A stretch of 64,000 bases of DNA from Virgisporangium aurantiacum (GCF_016863635.1 NZ_BOPG01000022.1:155723-219722), one strand, 5' to 3'. Numbered from the stretch's first letter, positions 15,023 to 24,185 are shown. Numbers and translations: made by a program. Notes: a model not told the origin generated them from the letters alone.

Positions 15023-17443
15023 ATGGGGGCACCGACCACATCCGCCGCAGTCGGTCCCAGGCTTCCGCGTGGGCGTCAACCCGGTCGAGAGGCCGACGCT
15101 GCCGCCGAATGGCGCCGCATCTGCCTGGACCGGCAACTTCCGCGCGCCCGGTTTCCCGCCGGCGTCAAGGTTCCCGCGCTGCTCTCGTTCTGGTGCCTGC
15201 TCCTCGTCGCCGGACTGTGCCTCGCGGTGCTCGGGGGCTCGGGCGACCGGGCGGTGCCCGAGGCTGTCGTCGACTCGCAGAAGCAACTGGTAGGCAGGCT
15301 CGCCGGTACCCAGCGCACCGTCATGAACAACGGCGTGCAGAGTCTGGCCGCCAACGCCGAACGCCTGGGCGCCGCCGCGGAGAAGGACCCGGACAAGCTG
15401 CTCGCCGCGGTCGTGGTCCCCGGTGGCCGCTGGAAGGGCGCCGCGATTCTCGACGACAAGCGGCAGGCCACGGCGTTCCGCGGCGAAACCCTCCCACCGG
15501 AGGCAGCGTCGAAGGCGGTGCCCGGCCAGGCCGTCCCGCTGGCCGTCGGCGGCGCGCTGCAGGTCGTGGTCGCCGCCGAACTACCCGGCAACCGCGTCCT
15601 GGTCGCGACAACGGGCATCGACCTGCGGGTGCTGCGGCTGAACTCCGAGGTGCAGCAGAGCGTCTTCATCTTCGGGCCGGGCAACACCATGTACTCGGTG
15701 CAGGGTGCCCCGATCCCGCCGGAGAACGTGCCCCTCAACAAGCTGGTCCAGAGGGCGCTGGAGAAGGCGGACGACCGCGCCGTGGGCGTCACCGGCTCCG
15801 TGCTGACGCTCACCGACCCGCAGACCGGGCAGGCTCGTCGGTTGGCCCCGGTGGCCGCGGCCGCCCCGATCGGCGACTCCGGTCTCGCGATCGTGTCCGT
15901 CACGCATGCGGCGCGAGTCACCGGTGGCGAGCGCTGGCGAGGGCTCGAGCCGGCGGTGACGCTGGCCATCGTGGCGCTGCTGATCCTGGCCGTCCTCTAC
16001 CTGGTCCTGATCCGGCCCATCACCCGCGTGCTCGTCCAGGCGAAGGCGATGGCCTGCGGCGAGACGCCGGAGAAGGTCGCCCTCCCGGTGCTGCGCGAGG
16101 CGGCCCGCATCTCGGCGGCCCTCGCGGAGATCGCGAACGGCCCCCGCCGGACGCCCCGCACGCTCGACGAGCGGGCCCGCCGGCGCCGTCCGGGTGGTTT
16201 TTCCGCGCTCACCGTCATCGCGTTGTGCGCGATCGCGGTGCTCGGCTGGTGCGGCGCCGTCGCGGGCCGGTACGCCGGTGGCGCCGACAGCGTCCCGAAG
16301 CAGGTGTCGATCGACGCCCGCAACGACGTCGAGGGCGCGGCGGTCGCGCTGCGCGACGGGCTCACCGGCGGCGTCACCCGGTTGCGCCAGGCCAGCACCG
16401 CCGCGGCGACCGCGGCGGCGGCGACACCGTCCCCCGCGGCGTCCGCCCCGCCTTCACAAGCTCAGCCGTCACCCGCCGCGTCGGCGCCGGCGGCCAACGG
16501 GACGCGCGCGGGCGCCGCCGCCGCGAGTGGAGTCAGTGCGATCGACCCCCAGCAGTTCCGGGGACCGCTGAACGAACTGATCGACAGCGGCGACATCCGT
16601 AGCGCCTACGTCACGGACAAGACAGGAAAACCCGCTCTGATCGTCGGGGAGGAGCCAGCCCGCCAGCAGGCGGCGCCGCCGCCCGGCAACGGCGTGAAGC
16701 TCGACCGGGTCACCGGCCCGGTGCCCGTCGTCTACGCGTACTTCCAGGTCGCCGACGGCCAGACGGTGATCGCCGAGTTCGGCGTGCGGTACCTGGCCGG
16801 GCTGCTGCGCCGGGCCGAGGGACGGGTCCGCGTCGTCGACGGCGACCTGCGCACGATCCTCGACACGGGTGGTTACGTGCCCTTCCGGGTGCCGGCCGCC
16901 GCACCCGTGCGGAAGGCCGCGACCGACGCGCTGGGCAACAACGCGGGCACCAGCATCGGCAAATCGCAGGGCAGCACGATGCTGCTGGCCGGCACCACGG
17001 TCGGCGGCGAGGAGGACCTGCCCGACGTGCGCTGGGCCGTCGTCTCCGAGCGGTCGTTGGCGACGTTCCGGCTGCCCCAGAACGACCTGAACCGGGGCAC
17101 CTGGCTGGTGGCGTTCCTCGCGCTGGTCGTCGCCGTACTGCTGTTCGCCTGGTACCGGCTGGTGGTGATCCGTCCGCTGCGGCAGATGGCCGAGGCGGCC
17201 GAGCGGCTGGCCGACGGCGACGTCCGCGACACCGTCTGCCCGGTGCGGCACGACGAGATCGGCGCGATCGCCGTGTGCCTGGACATCGTCCGGCAGACCA
17301 TGGCCGAGGGCACCACCCGGCTCGCGGGCGCGGCCCGGCTCAAGGGCATCGGTCGGGAGATCACGATGGTGCTGCCGATCGTCCGCCCGAAGCGGGCCGA
17401 CGGACCGGGCGCCCGCCGCGCGTCGTCTCGTAAGGGACGCTGA
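15023..17443 (+). CDS. double-sensor HAMP membrane protein of the poly-gamma-glutamate operon
   Basis: 806 aa with four membrane helices: ~51-72, ~314-336, ~393-417 and ~693-715. Helices 1-2 enclose one extracellular domain (~75-313) and helices 3-4 a second (~418-692) that begins with a Ser/Pro/Ala-rich linker. Helix 4 runs into a HAMP domain (~716-768; motif IRPLRQMAEAAERLADGD). No kinase, cyclase or methyl-accepting region follows, so this looks like two Cache-type sensor halves without an output domain. Its stop is five bases before pgsB, so it probably works with the synthase, perhaps as a regulator or in the role of the missing PgsA. That is inference. Confidence 0.6.
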   Translation: MGAPTTSAAVGPRLPRGRQPGREADAAAEWRRICLDRQLPRARFPAGVKVPALLSFWCLLLVAGLCLAVLGGSGDRAVPEAVVDSQKQLVGRLAGTQRTVMNNGVQSLAANAERLGAAAEKDPDKLLAAVVVPGGRWKGAAILDDKRQATAFRGETLPPEAASKAVPGQAVPLAVGGALQVVVAAELPGNRVLVATTGIDLRVLRLNSEVQQSVFIFGPGNTMYSVQGAPIPPENVPLNKLVQRALEKADDRAVGVTGSVLTLTDPQTGQARRLAPVAAAAPIGDSGLAIVSVTHAARVTGGERWRGLEPAVTLAIVALLILAVLYLVLIRPITRVLVQAKAMACGETPEKVALPVLREAARISAALAEIANGPRRTPRTLDERARRRRPGGFSALTVIALCAIAVLGWCGAVAGRYAGGADSVPKQVSIDARNDVEGAAVALRDGLTGGVTRLRQASTAAATAAAATPSPAASAPPSQAQPSPAASAPAANGTRAGAAAASGVSAIDPQQFRGPLNELIDSGDIRSAYVTDKTGKPALIVGEEPARQQAAPPPGNGVKLDRVTGPVPVVYAYFQVADGQTVIAEFGVRYLAGLLRRAEGRVRVVDGDLRTILDTGGYVPFRVPAAAPVRKAATDALGNNAGTSIGKSQGSTMLLAGTTVGGEEDLPDVRWAVVSERSLATFRLPQNDLNRGTWLVAFLALVVAVLLFAWYRLVVIRPLRQMAEAAERLADGDVRDTVCPVRHDEIGAIAVCLDIVRQTMAEGTTRLAGAARLKGIGREITMVLPIVRPKRADGPGARRASSRKGR

Positions 17444-17448
17444 ACACG

Positions 17449-18624
17449 ATGTCGTTCATGTACATCGTGTACGTCATCGGCTGCCTCAGCCTGCTCGTCG
17501 CCGGCGTCATCGAACAGCGCAACCACTACTCGCACCTGCGCCGGATCCCGCAGCGGGTGCTGGTGAACGGGATCCGCGGCAAGAGCTCGATCACCCGGCT
17601 GTGCGCGGGAGCTCTCCGGGGTGGCGGAAAGATCGTCGTCGCGAAGACCACCGGCACGGCGGCCCGCTTCATCTACCCCGACGCCACCGAGGAGCCGGTG
17701 TACCGCAAGTTCGGCATCGCCAACGTGATCGAGCAGGTCGGCATCGTGCGGCGGGCGGCGGCGTTCTCCCCCGACGCGCTGGTGATCGAGTGCATGGCGG
17801 TGATGCCGGCGCTGCAGGAGGTCAACCAGACCAAGCTGATCCAGTCGACGATCGGCGTGCTGTCGAACGTCCGCGAGGACCACGTCGCCGAGATGGGCCC
17901 GACGCTCGACGACATCGCCCGCTCGTTGTCGAGGTCGATGCCGGTGGGCGGGGTGTGCGTCACCGCCGAGCGGGAACGGTTGCCGGTGCTGTACCAGGAG
18001 GCGGCGAAGCGGAAGTGCGACCTCATCGTGGTCGACCCGAACGACGTCACCGACCAGGAGATGCGCGGGTTCAGCTACTTCACGTTCAAGGAGAACGTGG
18101 CGATCGCGCTCGAGGTGGCGGCGCGGCTGGGCGTCACCCGTCAGGCGGCACTCAACGGGATGTGGAACGCGCCGCCCGATCCCGGCGTACTCACGGTGAA
18201 GGAGTATCAGGTTCGCGACACGTCGATCCGGTTCGCCAACGTGTTCGCGGCGAACGATCCGGAGTCGACGTTGCAGAACATCCAACAACTCGGCCGGCAG
18301 GGCCTGATCGGCCGGCCGCTGTGCCTGCTGATCAACTGCCGGCCCGACCGCGTGGAGCGCAACGGCCAGATGGGTGGACTGGTGTCGAAGTTGCGCGCCG
18401 ACCGGGTGGTTCTCATCGGTGAGCCGACCCGGAGTGCCGCCGCCACGATCTCCGGCGAGTTCCAGAAGCGGGTGGTCGACCTCGGCGGCCGGCAGCCGGC
18501 ACCGGAACTGCTCGATGCGTTACTGAACGCGGTCGGTTCCGGCGCGTCGGTGGTGGCCGTCGGCAACATCCACGGCCAGGGCGAGGCCCTCCTCGACGAG
18601 CTGGACAAGCTGCCGACCCGATGA
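17449..18624 (+). CDS. pgsB: PgsB/CapB, poly-gamma-glutamate synthase ligase subunit
   Basis: 391 aa, the usual CapB length. An N-terminal membrane anchor (residues 3-21) is followed by the nucleotide-binding loop NGIRGKSS (40-47), the CapB version of the Mur-ligase P-loop, and family-typical stretches TGTAARFIYPD, VIECMAVMP and SNVREDHVAEMG. The known reaction is ATP-dependent gamma-amide joining of glutamates at the cytoplasmic membrane. It lies between a HAMP membrane protein and pgsC, with which it shares an ATGA junction. Recognition is firm. Confidence 0.93.
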   Translation: MSFMYIVYVIGCLSLLVAGVIEQRNHYSHLRRIPQRVLVNGIRGKSSITRLCAGALRGGGKIVVAKTTGTAARFIYPDATEEPVYRKFGIANVIEQVGIVRRAAAFSPDALVIECMAVMPALQEVNQTKLIQSTIGVLSNVREDHVAEMGPTLDDIARSLSRSMPVGGVCVTAERERLPVLYQEAAKRKCDLIVVDPNDVTDQEMRGFSYFTFKENVAIALEVAARLGVTRQAALNGMWNAPPDPGVLTVKEYQVRDTSIRFANVFAANDPESTLQNIQQLGRQGLIGRPLCLLINCRPDRVERNGQMGGLVSKLRADRVVLIGEPTRSAAATISGEFQKRVVDLGGRQPAPELLDALLNAVGSGASVVAVGNIHGQGEALLDELDKLPTR

Positions 18625-19103
18625 TCACCACCGACCTGAACCCGCAGACGGCGGCGCTCAGCCTGGGCGTCGGCCTGGTCTTCTCGCTGCTGTGCTACCT
18701 GACCACCAACCTCTCCCCCGGCGGCATGATCACGCCGGGCTGGCTGGCGATCGCCATGGTGCAGGACTACCTGCAGGTGGTCGTGATCTTCGCGATGACC
18801 ATCGTGACGTTCCTGGCCATGAGCGTCCTGCTGAAGATCACCATCCTGTACGGGAAGAGACTCTTCGCCGCGATCGTGCTCCTCGGCGTCCTCTTGCAGT
18901 TGACCTTGTTTTTGATCATCCAGGGTGAGCTTCCGTTGCTGTTCGTGCACCAGACGCTGGGCTTCATCGCGCCCGGCCTGATCGTGTACCAGCTCATCCG
19001 GCAGCCGCCGGCCGCCACGATGCTGGCCACCGGCATCGTGTCCGCGGCGACGTACGGCGTGATGATCAGCGGCATCCTGGCCGGCGTCGTGCCGGCCCTC
19101 TAA
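18621..19103 (+). CDS. pgsC: PgsC/CapC, poly-gamma-glutamate synthase membrane subunit
   Basis: 160 aa, nearly all hydrophobic with about five membrane helices. The segment LTTNLSPGGMITPGWLAIA is the conserved opening of CapC. PgsC forms the membrane complex with PgsB that makes and passes poly-gamma-glutamate outward. Its start overlaps the pgsB stop (ATGA), and the NlpC/P60 gene follows 16 bp later. The third usual partner, PgsA/CapA, is not nearby. Confidence 0.92.
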   Translation: MITTDLNPQTAALSLGVGLVFSLLCYLTTNLSPGGMITPGWLAIAMVQDYLQVVVIFAMTIVTFLAMSVLLKITILYGKRLFAAIVLLGVLLQLTLFLIIQGELPLLFVHQTLGFIAPGLIVYQLIRQPPAATMLATGIVSAATYGVMISGILAGVVPAL

Positions 19104-19119
19104 TCGGCTTAGGAGTGGA

Positions 19120-20196
19120 ATGAGCGGGCGGAACGACCGGTCGGTGCTGGTGAGCGTGCTGCTGGCCGCCATCCTCGTGGTCGCCGCGCTGGCCTGGCTG
19201 GGGTTCCAGCGGGTCGGTGGAACGCCGGACACGGCGGCGGAGACGTCCGACGAGGTGGCGGTCGAGGGCGCGCCGCTGGAGGTGGCCGGTTCGGCGTCGG
19301 TTCCACCGGCCGACCCGACCAACCTCACCTACCAGCGGGTGGCCGATCCGAACCGCACGATCGCCAAGGATGCCGCCGGCCGCACCGTCGCGGTGTTCAC
19401 CGACGGCGCCCGCAGCGTGCGACTGTCCGGCCCCGTGCGCCGGTTCGCCGAGCCCAAGTTCACGACCGCCACCGTCACCACCGACGCCTGGATCCGGCTG
19501 GCCCCGCAGGAGTGGAAGGCCGGCGAGGAAAAGGCGGCCTGGTACAAGCCGTGGATCACCGCGGCCCTCGCCGACAAGGCCCCCGACGCGCTGGCCGTCG
19601 CCATGCAGTACGTGCAGGGCGCCCCGGAGCAGAAGGACGCCAAGGGCGTGCGGTTCGCCGGCGACGCCGACTTCGGCCCGTTCTCCGAGACCGACCCCGA
19701 CGGCCGGGCCGAGAACTCCGACTTCTTCGACTACCTCGGCATCCAGTACCAGTTCAGCGACGGCGGCCGGTCGCAGCCGCAGGCCGACCGCAACGGCGAC
19801 CTGGACTGCTCCGGCTTCGTACGGATCGTCTACGGCTACCGGCTGGGCTACCCGGTGCGCAGCCAGAACACCGCCGGCGCCGGCCTGCCCCGCCGCGCGT
19901 TCGCGATGTCGCAGTTCGGCCCGGGCGTGGCGATCGCCGCCGACAAGGGCACCCAGGTGCGCGACTTCAACCGCATGCAGAACGGCGACCTGGTCTTCTT
20001 CAACCTCGACCCGTCCGACGGCACGCAGGCCGACCACTCGGGCATCTACCTCGGCGTCGACGACGCCGGCCACCACCGCTTCCTGTCCAGCCGCAGCAAG
20101 GCCAACGGCCCGACCTTCGGCGACTTCGGCGGCCCGGCCATCCTCGACGGCGGCGGCCACTTCGCGACGAAGTTCCGCACGGTCAGGCGCTTGTAG
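19120..20196 (+). CDS. secreted/membrane-anchored NlpC/P60 hydrolase, probable gamma-glutamyl hydrolase
   Basis: 358 aa. The N-terminal signal or anchor (~9-29) is followed by a ~190-residue unfamiliar region and a C-terminal NlpC/P60 domain: catalytic Cys230 in DLDCSGFVR, His306 in QADHSGIYLG, and a later HHRFLSS that could supply the third polar residue. NlpC/P60 enzymes cut gamma-D-glutamyl bonds, the type of linkage present in poly-gamma-glutamate, so in this operon the enzyme may trim or release the polymer; peptidoglycan cleavage is the alternative. Last gene of the four-gene operon. Confidence 0.8.
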   Translation: MSGRNDRSVLVSVLLAAILVVAALAWLGFQRVGGTPDTAAETSDEVAVEGAPLEVAGSASVPPADPTNLTYQRVADPNRTIAKDAAGRTVAVFTDGARSVRLSGPVRRFAEPKFTTATVTTDAWIRLAPQEWKAGEEKAAWYKPWITAALADKAPDALAVAMQYVQGAPEQKDAKGVRFAGDADFGPFSETDPDGRAENSDFFDYLGIQYQFSDGGRSQPQADRNGDLDCSGFVRIVYGYRLGYPVRSQNTAGAGLPRRAFAMSQFGPGVAIAADKGTQVRDFNRMQNGDLVFFNLDPSDGTQADHSGIYLGVDDAGHHRFLSSRSKANGPTFGDFGGPAILDGGGHFATKFRTVRRL

Positions 20197-20241
20197 CGAC
20201 CGGGTCCTATCTTTGAACCCCATCGGGGACGGGGGTTCGGC

Positions 20242-21291
20242 GTGGAGGTGCGACTCGGTCCGTTCCCGTTGTGCGACACCTGCCGGGAACGCAACGGCGG
20301 GCTGGTGGCGACCCTGCACCGGCAGGTGCACGTCAAGGTCGGCGAGCGGGAGTCGTGCGTCGACGAGGACCTCGCCGGTCTCCTCGCGCGGGTGTGGACC
20401 GTCGGCGACACGGTGAGCGCGTGCCAGGACAGCGACGGACACGGCCGTGCCTACATCGTGCCGGAGCCGGAGTCGCGGGAACGCATCGCCGCGCTGCTGC
20501 GCTCGCTCGGCCTCGACGTGGACGACGAGGACGGGTGGCTGTACTTCCGGCTTCCCCGAGGTGCGCCGCCCGAACCGCCGGCACGGTCCCGGATCGACAC
20601 CGCCGGGTCGCTGCCTGAGGTGCTGGCGCGGCTGTCGGCGGAGGTCGGGGCGCTGCGGCCCCGGCTCGCCGGTGCGACGACGGGCCTCGACCACGCGCGC
20701 ATCCAGGAGGCGCGGGCCCGGCTGGACGTCGGCGCCGACGCGCTGGAAATGGCGCTGCGCCGGTCGGTCAGCCGGCTGCACCGGCCCGACGGGACACGTC
20801 CGCCGGCCGCACGCCTGCTCCGGGCCGGCGAGCTGGTGGCGGTGATGTTCCCGGTCGTGGCCGCCGCGGCGTGGATCTTCGACGCGTCGGTGGCCTGGAT
20901 GGCCGTCGCCGCCGTACCGGGCTCGTTACTCGGTGGATGGCTGAACGGCCGGGCAGCGGATGGGCTCGACCGTCGGTTCACCCGCGCCCGGCTGGCCGCG
21001 GCCCGCTCGACCGGCACCGACACGGCGCCGGAACCCGACGACGATGCGGTGCTTCAGCCCGTCGGCGTCCGGCTCAGCCGGCTCGGAGCCGACCTCACCG
21101 GGCTGCGCTCGACCGCCGGCACCCTGCTGGTACGGCTGCTCGACGAGCGCGGCCCGGCCGCGGTGACCGGTGCCGACGTCATGGCCGCCGCCGACCGCGA
21201 CAGCGTGTTCAACCTGGTCCTCTTCGCGGAGGAGGCGCTGGCCGTGTCCGCGTACAGCCTCGACGTCTGGCAGGAGGCGTCGCCCGGATGA
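20242..21291 (+). CDS. hypothetical membrane protein with N-terminal CxxC
   Basis: 349 aa, family not recognised. It begins with FPLCDTCRERNGG, a CxxC that might bind metal. The middle is helical, with two adjacent membrane segments near 199-232 (VAVMFPVVAAAAWIF and VAAVPGSLLGGWL). The C-terminal ~100 residues are helical. GTG start at 20242. Its stop overlaps the next gene, another two-helix membrane protein, which suggests the two act together, possibly as envelope proteins. Confidence 0.55.
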   Translation: MEVRLGPFPLCDTCRERNGGLVATLHRQVHVKVGERESCVDEDLAGLLARVWTVGDTVSACQDSDGHGRAYIVPEPESRERIAALLRSLGLDVDDEDGWLYFRLPRGAPPEPPARSRIDTAGSLPEVLARLSAEVGALRPRLAGATTGLDHARIQEARARLDVGADALEMALRRSVSRLHRPDGTRPPAARLLRAGELVAVMFPVVAAAAWIFDASVAWMAVAAVPGSLLGGWLNGRAADGLDRRFTRARLAAARSTGTDTAPEPDDDAVLQPVGVRLSRLGADLTGLRSTAGTLLVRLLDERGPAAVTGADVMAAADRDSVFNLVLFAEEALAVSAYSLDVWQEASPG

Positions 21292-21791
21292 GCCAGCGGA
21301 TATTGCGGGAACTCCGGGAAGTCTCGGCCCTGCTGGCCGAGCGCTCGGCCGGGATCCGGTACGGCTGGTGGACCGGCCGCACCGACGACCCGGACTTCGT
21401 GGCCGCCGCCCGGCGGGTCAAGGACGATCTGGCCACGGCCGCCCACGCGCTGGGCCCGGAGATGCCCCGGCCGGTGTGGGTCAACCTGGGTGTCTTCGCG
21501 GTGGCGCACGCCCTGTTCATCGGTGTTCTCGTCGCCGTCACCGACCCGGGTCGGCCGTTGGTGATCCTGGCCGCGGTGGGCGCGTTCGTCGGCGTCTACG
21601 ACCTGGCCTCCTGGTGGTCGATGCGGCGTGCGGCCGCCCGCCCGGTGCCGGCCGCCCACGACGTCGACGTCTCCGAACTCCGCGCACGGCTCACCGGCGT
21701 CCTCGACCGGCTCGACCGCGACAACGACAAGGCGGCCCGGACCGCGGCCGTGGAGATCGAGCGGGCGCTGATGTGGATCGAGGACGAGTAG
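21288..21791 (+). CDS. hypothetical two-helix membrane protein
   Basis: 167 aa. A soluble N-terminal ~60 residues is followed by two membrane helices (about 62-80 and 85-103) and a C-terminal helical domain with several Asp-Arg pairs. It starts inside the stop of the upstream membrane-protein gene. Convergent with the gene ending at 21792, with no intergenic space. No known family recognised. Confidence 0.55.
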   Translation: MSQRILRELREVSALLAERSAGIRYGWWTGRTDDPDFVAAARRVKDDLATAAHALGPEMPRPVWVNLGVFAVAHALFIGVLVAVTDPGRPLVILAAVGAFVGVYDLASWWSMRRAAARPVPAAHDVDVSELRARLTGVLDRLDRDNDKAARTAAVEIERALMWIEDE

Positions 21792-22652
21792 TCAGACCGC
21801 CGTGGCGAGGGCCTCGACCAGCGCGGCCCGCCGCGGCTCGTCGGTGCGGACGCGGTTGCTCAGTTCCACGTGCGCGAACGGCGCGTTCGCCAGCGCCGCG
21901 GCCTTGGCCTGGACGTTGGTGGTGCCTTCGAGGCGGCCGCACTTCTGGGCCCAGGCCCGGCACTCGTCGAAGCCGGCCTCGGCGAGGCCGTCGGCGATGC
22001 GGACAGCCAGCGGATTGGGTTTGTCGGCACCGGTGGAGACGGCGATGTCGTGGTCGGGCAGGTTCAGGTCGGCGAAGCCGTGCAGTTGAAGCTGCGGGAC
22101 GCCGCGGCGCGCCAGGTCGAGCGACAGGGCCTGGTAGAGCGAGTTCTCGTTGTGCGCCACGTCGGCCAGTTCACCGGCGGCGCGGCGGTTGGCGCCGGCG
22201 ATCAGCAGGACGCTGCCGGGCACGGCGCGGAACAGGTCGAGGCCGATCCACTCGGTGCCGATGTCGGTGCGGGGATGCGGGACCTCGACCGCCAACCGGA
22301 CCGGTGCCGACAGGTCGACCAGCACGGCGCCCCAGGCCCGCTCGTCGGGCGGTGAGGTGTGCAGCGCGTAACGCCGGCCGGTGACCTCGTCGACGCCCTC
22401 GACGCTGCTGAACCCCAACTCGGCGAACCGGCTGCCGACCGCGGCCGCCCGCTCGGCCTCGGTGGGATCGCGGTAGGGCTGTTCGGCGTACTGGGTGGCC
22501 AGGAACGCGGTGACGCGTCCCTGCAGCGTCGGCGGCTGGTCGGCGGCCGAGGGCAGCACGCGACGGTCGGGGCTGCGCACCGCGACGACCACGGTGACGA
22601 GCCCGATCGCGAGAACCAGGGCGGCGAGAGGGAGAAGACGCCGGAGCCGCAT
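21792..22652 (-). CDS. secreted protein with hydrolase-like His/Glu pattern, function unknown
   Basis: 286 aa. Signal or anchor helix at residues 6-24, then an extracellular domain. Blocks that look conserved and could bind metal are VEVPHPRTDIGTEWIG, DVAHNENSLYQA, QLHGFADLN and HVELSNRVR. The order His...Glu, His, terminal Glu is reminiscent of M14-like or N-formylglutamate-amidohydrolase-like folds, but this is only a pattern. ATG at 22652 is 13 bases after the sigma-factor stop and lacks a ribosome site, so it may be the third gene of the YCII-ECF operon. Confidence 0.5.
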   Translation of the reverse strand: MRLRRLLPLAALVLAIGLVTVVVAVRSPDRRVLPSAADQPPTLQGRVTAFLATQYAEQPYRDPTEAERAAAVGSRFAELGFSSVEGVDEVTGRRYALHTSPPDERAWGAVLVDLSAPVRLAVEVPHPRTDIGTEWIGLDLFRAVPGSVLLIAGANRRAAGELADVAHNENSLYQALSLDLARRGVPQLQLHGFADLNLPDHDIAVSTGADKPNPLAVRIADGLAEAGFDECRAWAQKCGRLEGTTNVQAKAAALANAPFAHVELSNRVRTDEPRRAALVEALATAV

Positions 22653-22665
22653 AAGAGTACATACG

Positions 22666-23841
22666 TTACCGGGACAGCGTTCGCCTCCGGTCGGTGAGGA
22701 ATGCCCGTTCGGCGTCGTTTCCGGCCAGCGCGATCGCCGCGTCGTACGCCGCCACCGCGTCGAAATCCCGGCCAAGGCGGCGCAGGAGATCGGCGCGCAC
22801 GGCGTGGAACACGTGGTAGTTGGCCAGGTCGAGGCCGTCGAGCAGGTCGAGGGCGGCCGCCGGTCCGTCGGTCTCGGCGACGGCGACCGCCCGGTTCAGC
22901 GCAACCACCGGCGACGGCGCAACCCGCAACAGGAGATCGTAAAGTGCAAGGACGCGCGCCCAGTCGGTGCCGCCGGGAGAGCTGTGTACGGCGTTGATGG
23001 CCGCCTGCACCTGATATCTCCCGGGCGACGCGCGTAACAACGAACGCCCTTCGGCGATCAGGTCGCGGTCCCACAACGATCGGTCCTGCTCGTCGAGCGG
23101 CACCAACGTGCCGTCCGGCAGGACCCGCGCCGGCCGGCGCGCCTCCACCAGCAGCATCAGCGCGAGCAGCCCGAGCACCTCGGCCTCGTCGGGCATGAGC
23201 CCGGCGAGCAGCCGCCCGAGCCGGATCGCCTCCGCGCACAGCCCGGTCCGGATCAGGCCGCCCGACGACGCCGCGTACCCCTCGTTGAAGATCAGGTAGA
23301 CCACGGCGAGCACCCCGCCGAGCCGGGCCGGCAGGTCGGCGTCCCCCGGCAGCCGGTACGGGATGCGCGCGTCCCGGATCTTGTTCTTCGCCCGGACGAT
23401 GCGCTGCGCCATGGTCGGCTCGGCCACCAGGAACGCGCGCGCGATCTCCGCCGTGGTGAGGCCGCCGAGCAGGCGCAGCGTCAACGCGACCCGGGCCGCC
23501 GGCGCGAGCGCGGGGTGGCAGCAGGTGAAGATGAGGCGCAACCGGTCGTCGTCCACCGCTCCTTCTTCGCTGTGCGCGGAGGCCGCGACCTGCGCGGCCT
23601 CCGCGTGCTTGTCCCGGCCACGCGTCTCCCGGCGCAACCGGTCGATCGCGCGGTTCCGTGCCGTCGTGATGATCCAACCCGCCGGGCTCGGGGGCGTTCC
23701 ATGGGACGGCCACAGCGCGGCCGCCGCGGCGAACGCCTCCTGCACGGCGTCCTCGGCAATGTCAAGATCACCGGTGACGCGCGTGAGCACGGCGACCGCG
23801 CGCCCGTACTCGGCGCGGTAGACCTCTTCGACGCCCGCCAT
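22666..23841 (-). CDS. ECF42-type RNA polymerase sigma factor with C-terminal extension
   Basis: 391 aa. Region 2 is near the N-terminus (EDAVQEAFAAAAALWP, AGWIITTARNRAIDRLRRE), region 4 at about 110-165 (LTLRLLGGLTTAEIARAF and AQRIVRAKNKIRDA). A ~220-residue helical C-terminal domain follows, with GVLAVVYLIFNEGY, the hallmark of the ECF42 group. These factors are typically encoded next to a DGPF/YCII protein instead of an anti-sigma factor, exactly as here. The ATG shares its A with the TGA of the YCII gene (TGATG), giving tight coupling. Confidence 0.9.
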   Translation of the reverse strand: MAGVEEVYRAEYGRAVAVLTRVTGDLDIAEDAVQEAFAAAAALWPSHGTPPSPAGWIITTARNRAIDRLRRETRGRDKHAEAAQVAASAHSEEGAVDDDRLRLIFTCCHPALAPAARVALTLRLLGGLTTAEIARAFLVAEPTMAQRIVRAKNKIRDARIPYRLPGDADLPARLGGVLAVVYLIFNEGYAASSGGLIRTGLCAEAIRLGRLLAGLMPDEAEVLGLLALMLLVEARRPARVLPDGTLVPLDEQDRSLWDRDLIAEGRSLLRASPGRYQVQAAINAVHSSPGGTDWARVLALYDLLLRVAPSPVVALNRAVAVAETDGPAAALDLLDGLDLANYHVFHAVRADLLRRLGRDFDAVAAYDAAIALAGNDAERAFLTDRRRTLSR

Positions 23842-24185
23842 CAGGAAACGAACGGCCGGATCTCGATCGGCACCGTGGTGGCCCGCGACAGCTTCTCGGC
23901 CCAGCCCAGCGCCGCGTCGAGGTCCGGCACGTCGATGATGCTGAGGCCGCCCAGATACTCCTTGCCCTCCGCGAACGGGCCGTCGGTGATCAGCGGGTCG
24001 GTGTCGCGGGCCTCGACCACCGTGGCCGAGCTGGTCGGCGCGAGCCCGCCGCCGAACACCCAGGCGCCGGCCTGCTCCATCTCCTCGTGCACCGCCGTCA
24101 CGGCCGCACCGATCTTCGCCAGCTGCTCGGGCTCCGGCTTCGTGCGGCCCTCCGGGTAGACGACGCTGAGCATGTAGTTCGCCAT
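23841..24185 (-). CDS. YCII/DGPF-domain protein, partner of the ECF42 sigma factor
   Basis: 114 aa. Contains the DGPF motif (LITDGPFAEGKEYLGG) that names this branch of the YCII-related dimeric alpha-beta barrel family. GGAGAG precedes the ATG. It is cotranslated with the ECF42-type sigma factor. Proposed in the literature to act as signal-related partners of ECF42 factors; the chemistry is unknown. Confidence 0.88.
   Translation of the reverse strand: MANYMLSVVYPEGRTKPEPEQLAKIGAAVTAVHEEMEQAGAWVFGGGLAPTSSATVVEARDTDPLITDGPFAEGKEYLGGLSIIDVPDLDAALGWAEKLSRATTVPIEIRPFVS

Noticed and set aside
21792..22652. The secreted protein as the missing PgsA/CapA subunit
   Set aside because: It lacks the metallophosphatase-like motifs of CapA and is on the opposite strand in the sigma-factor transcript.
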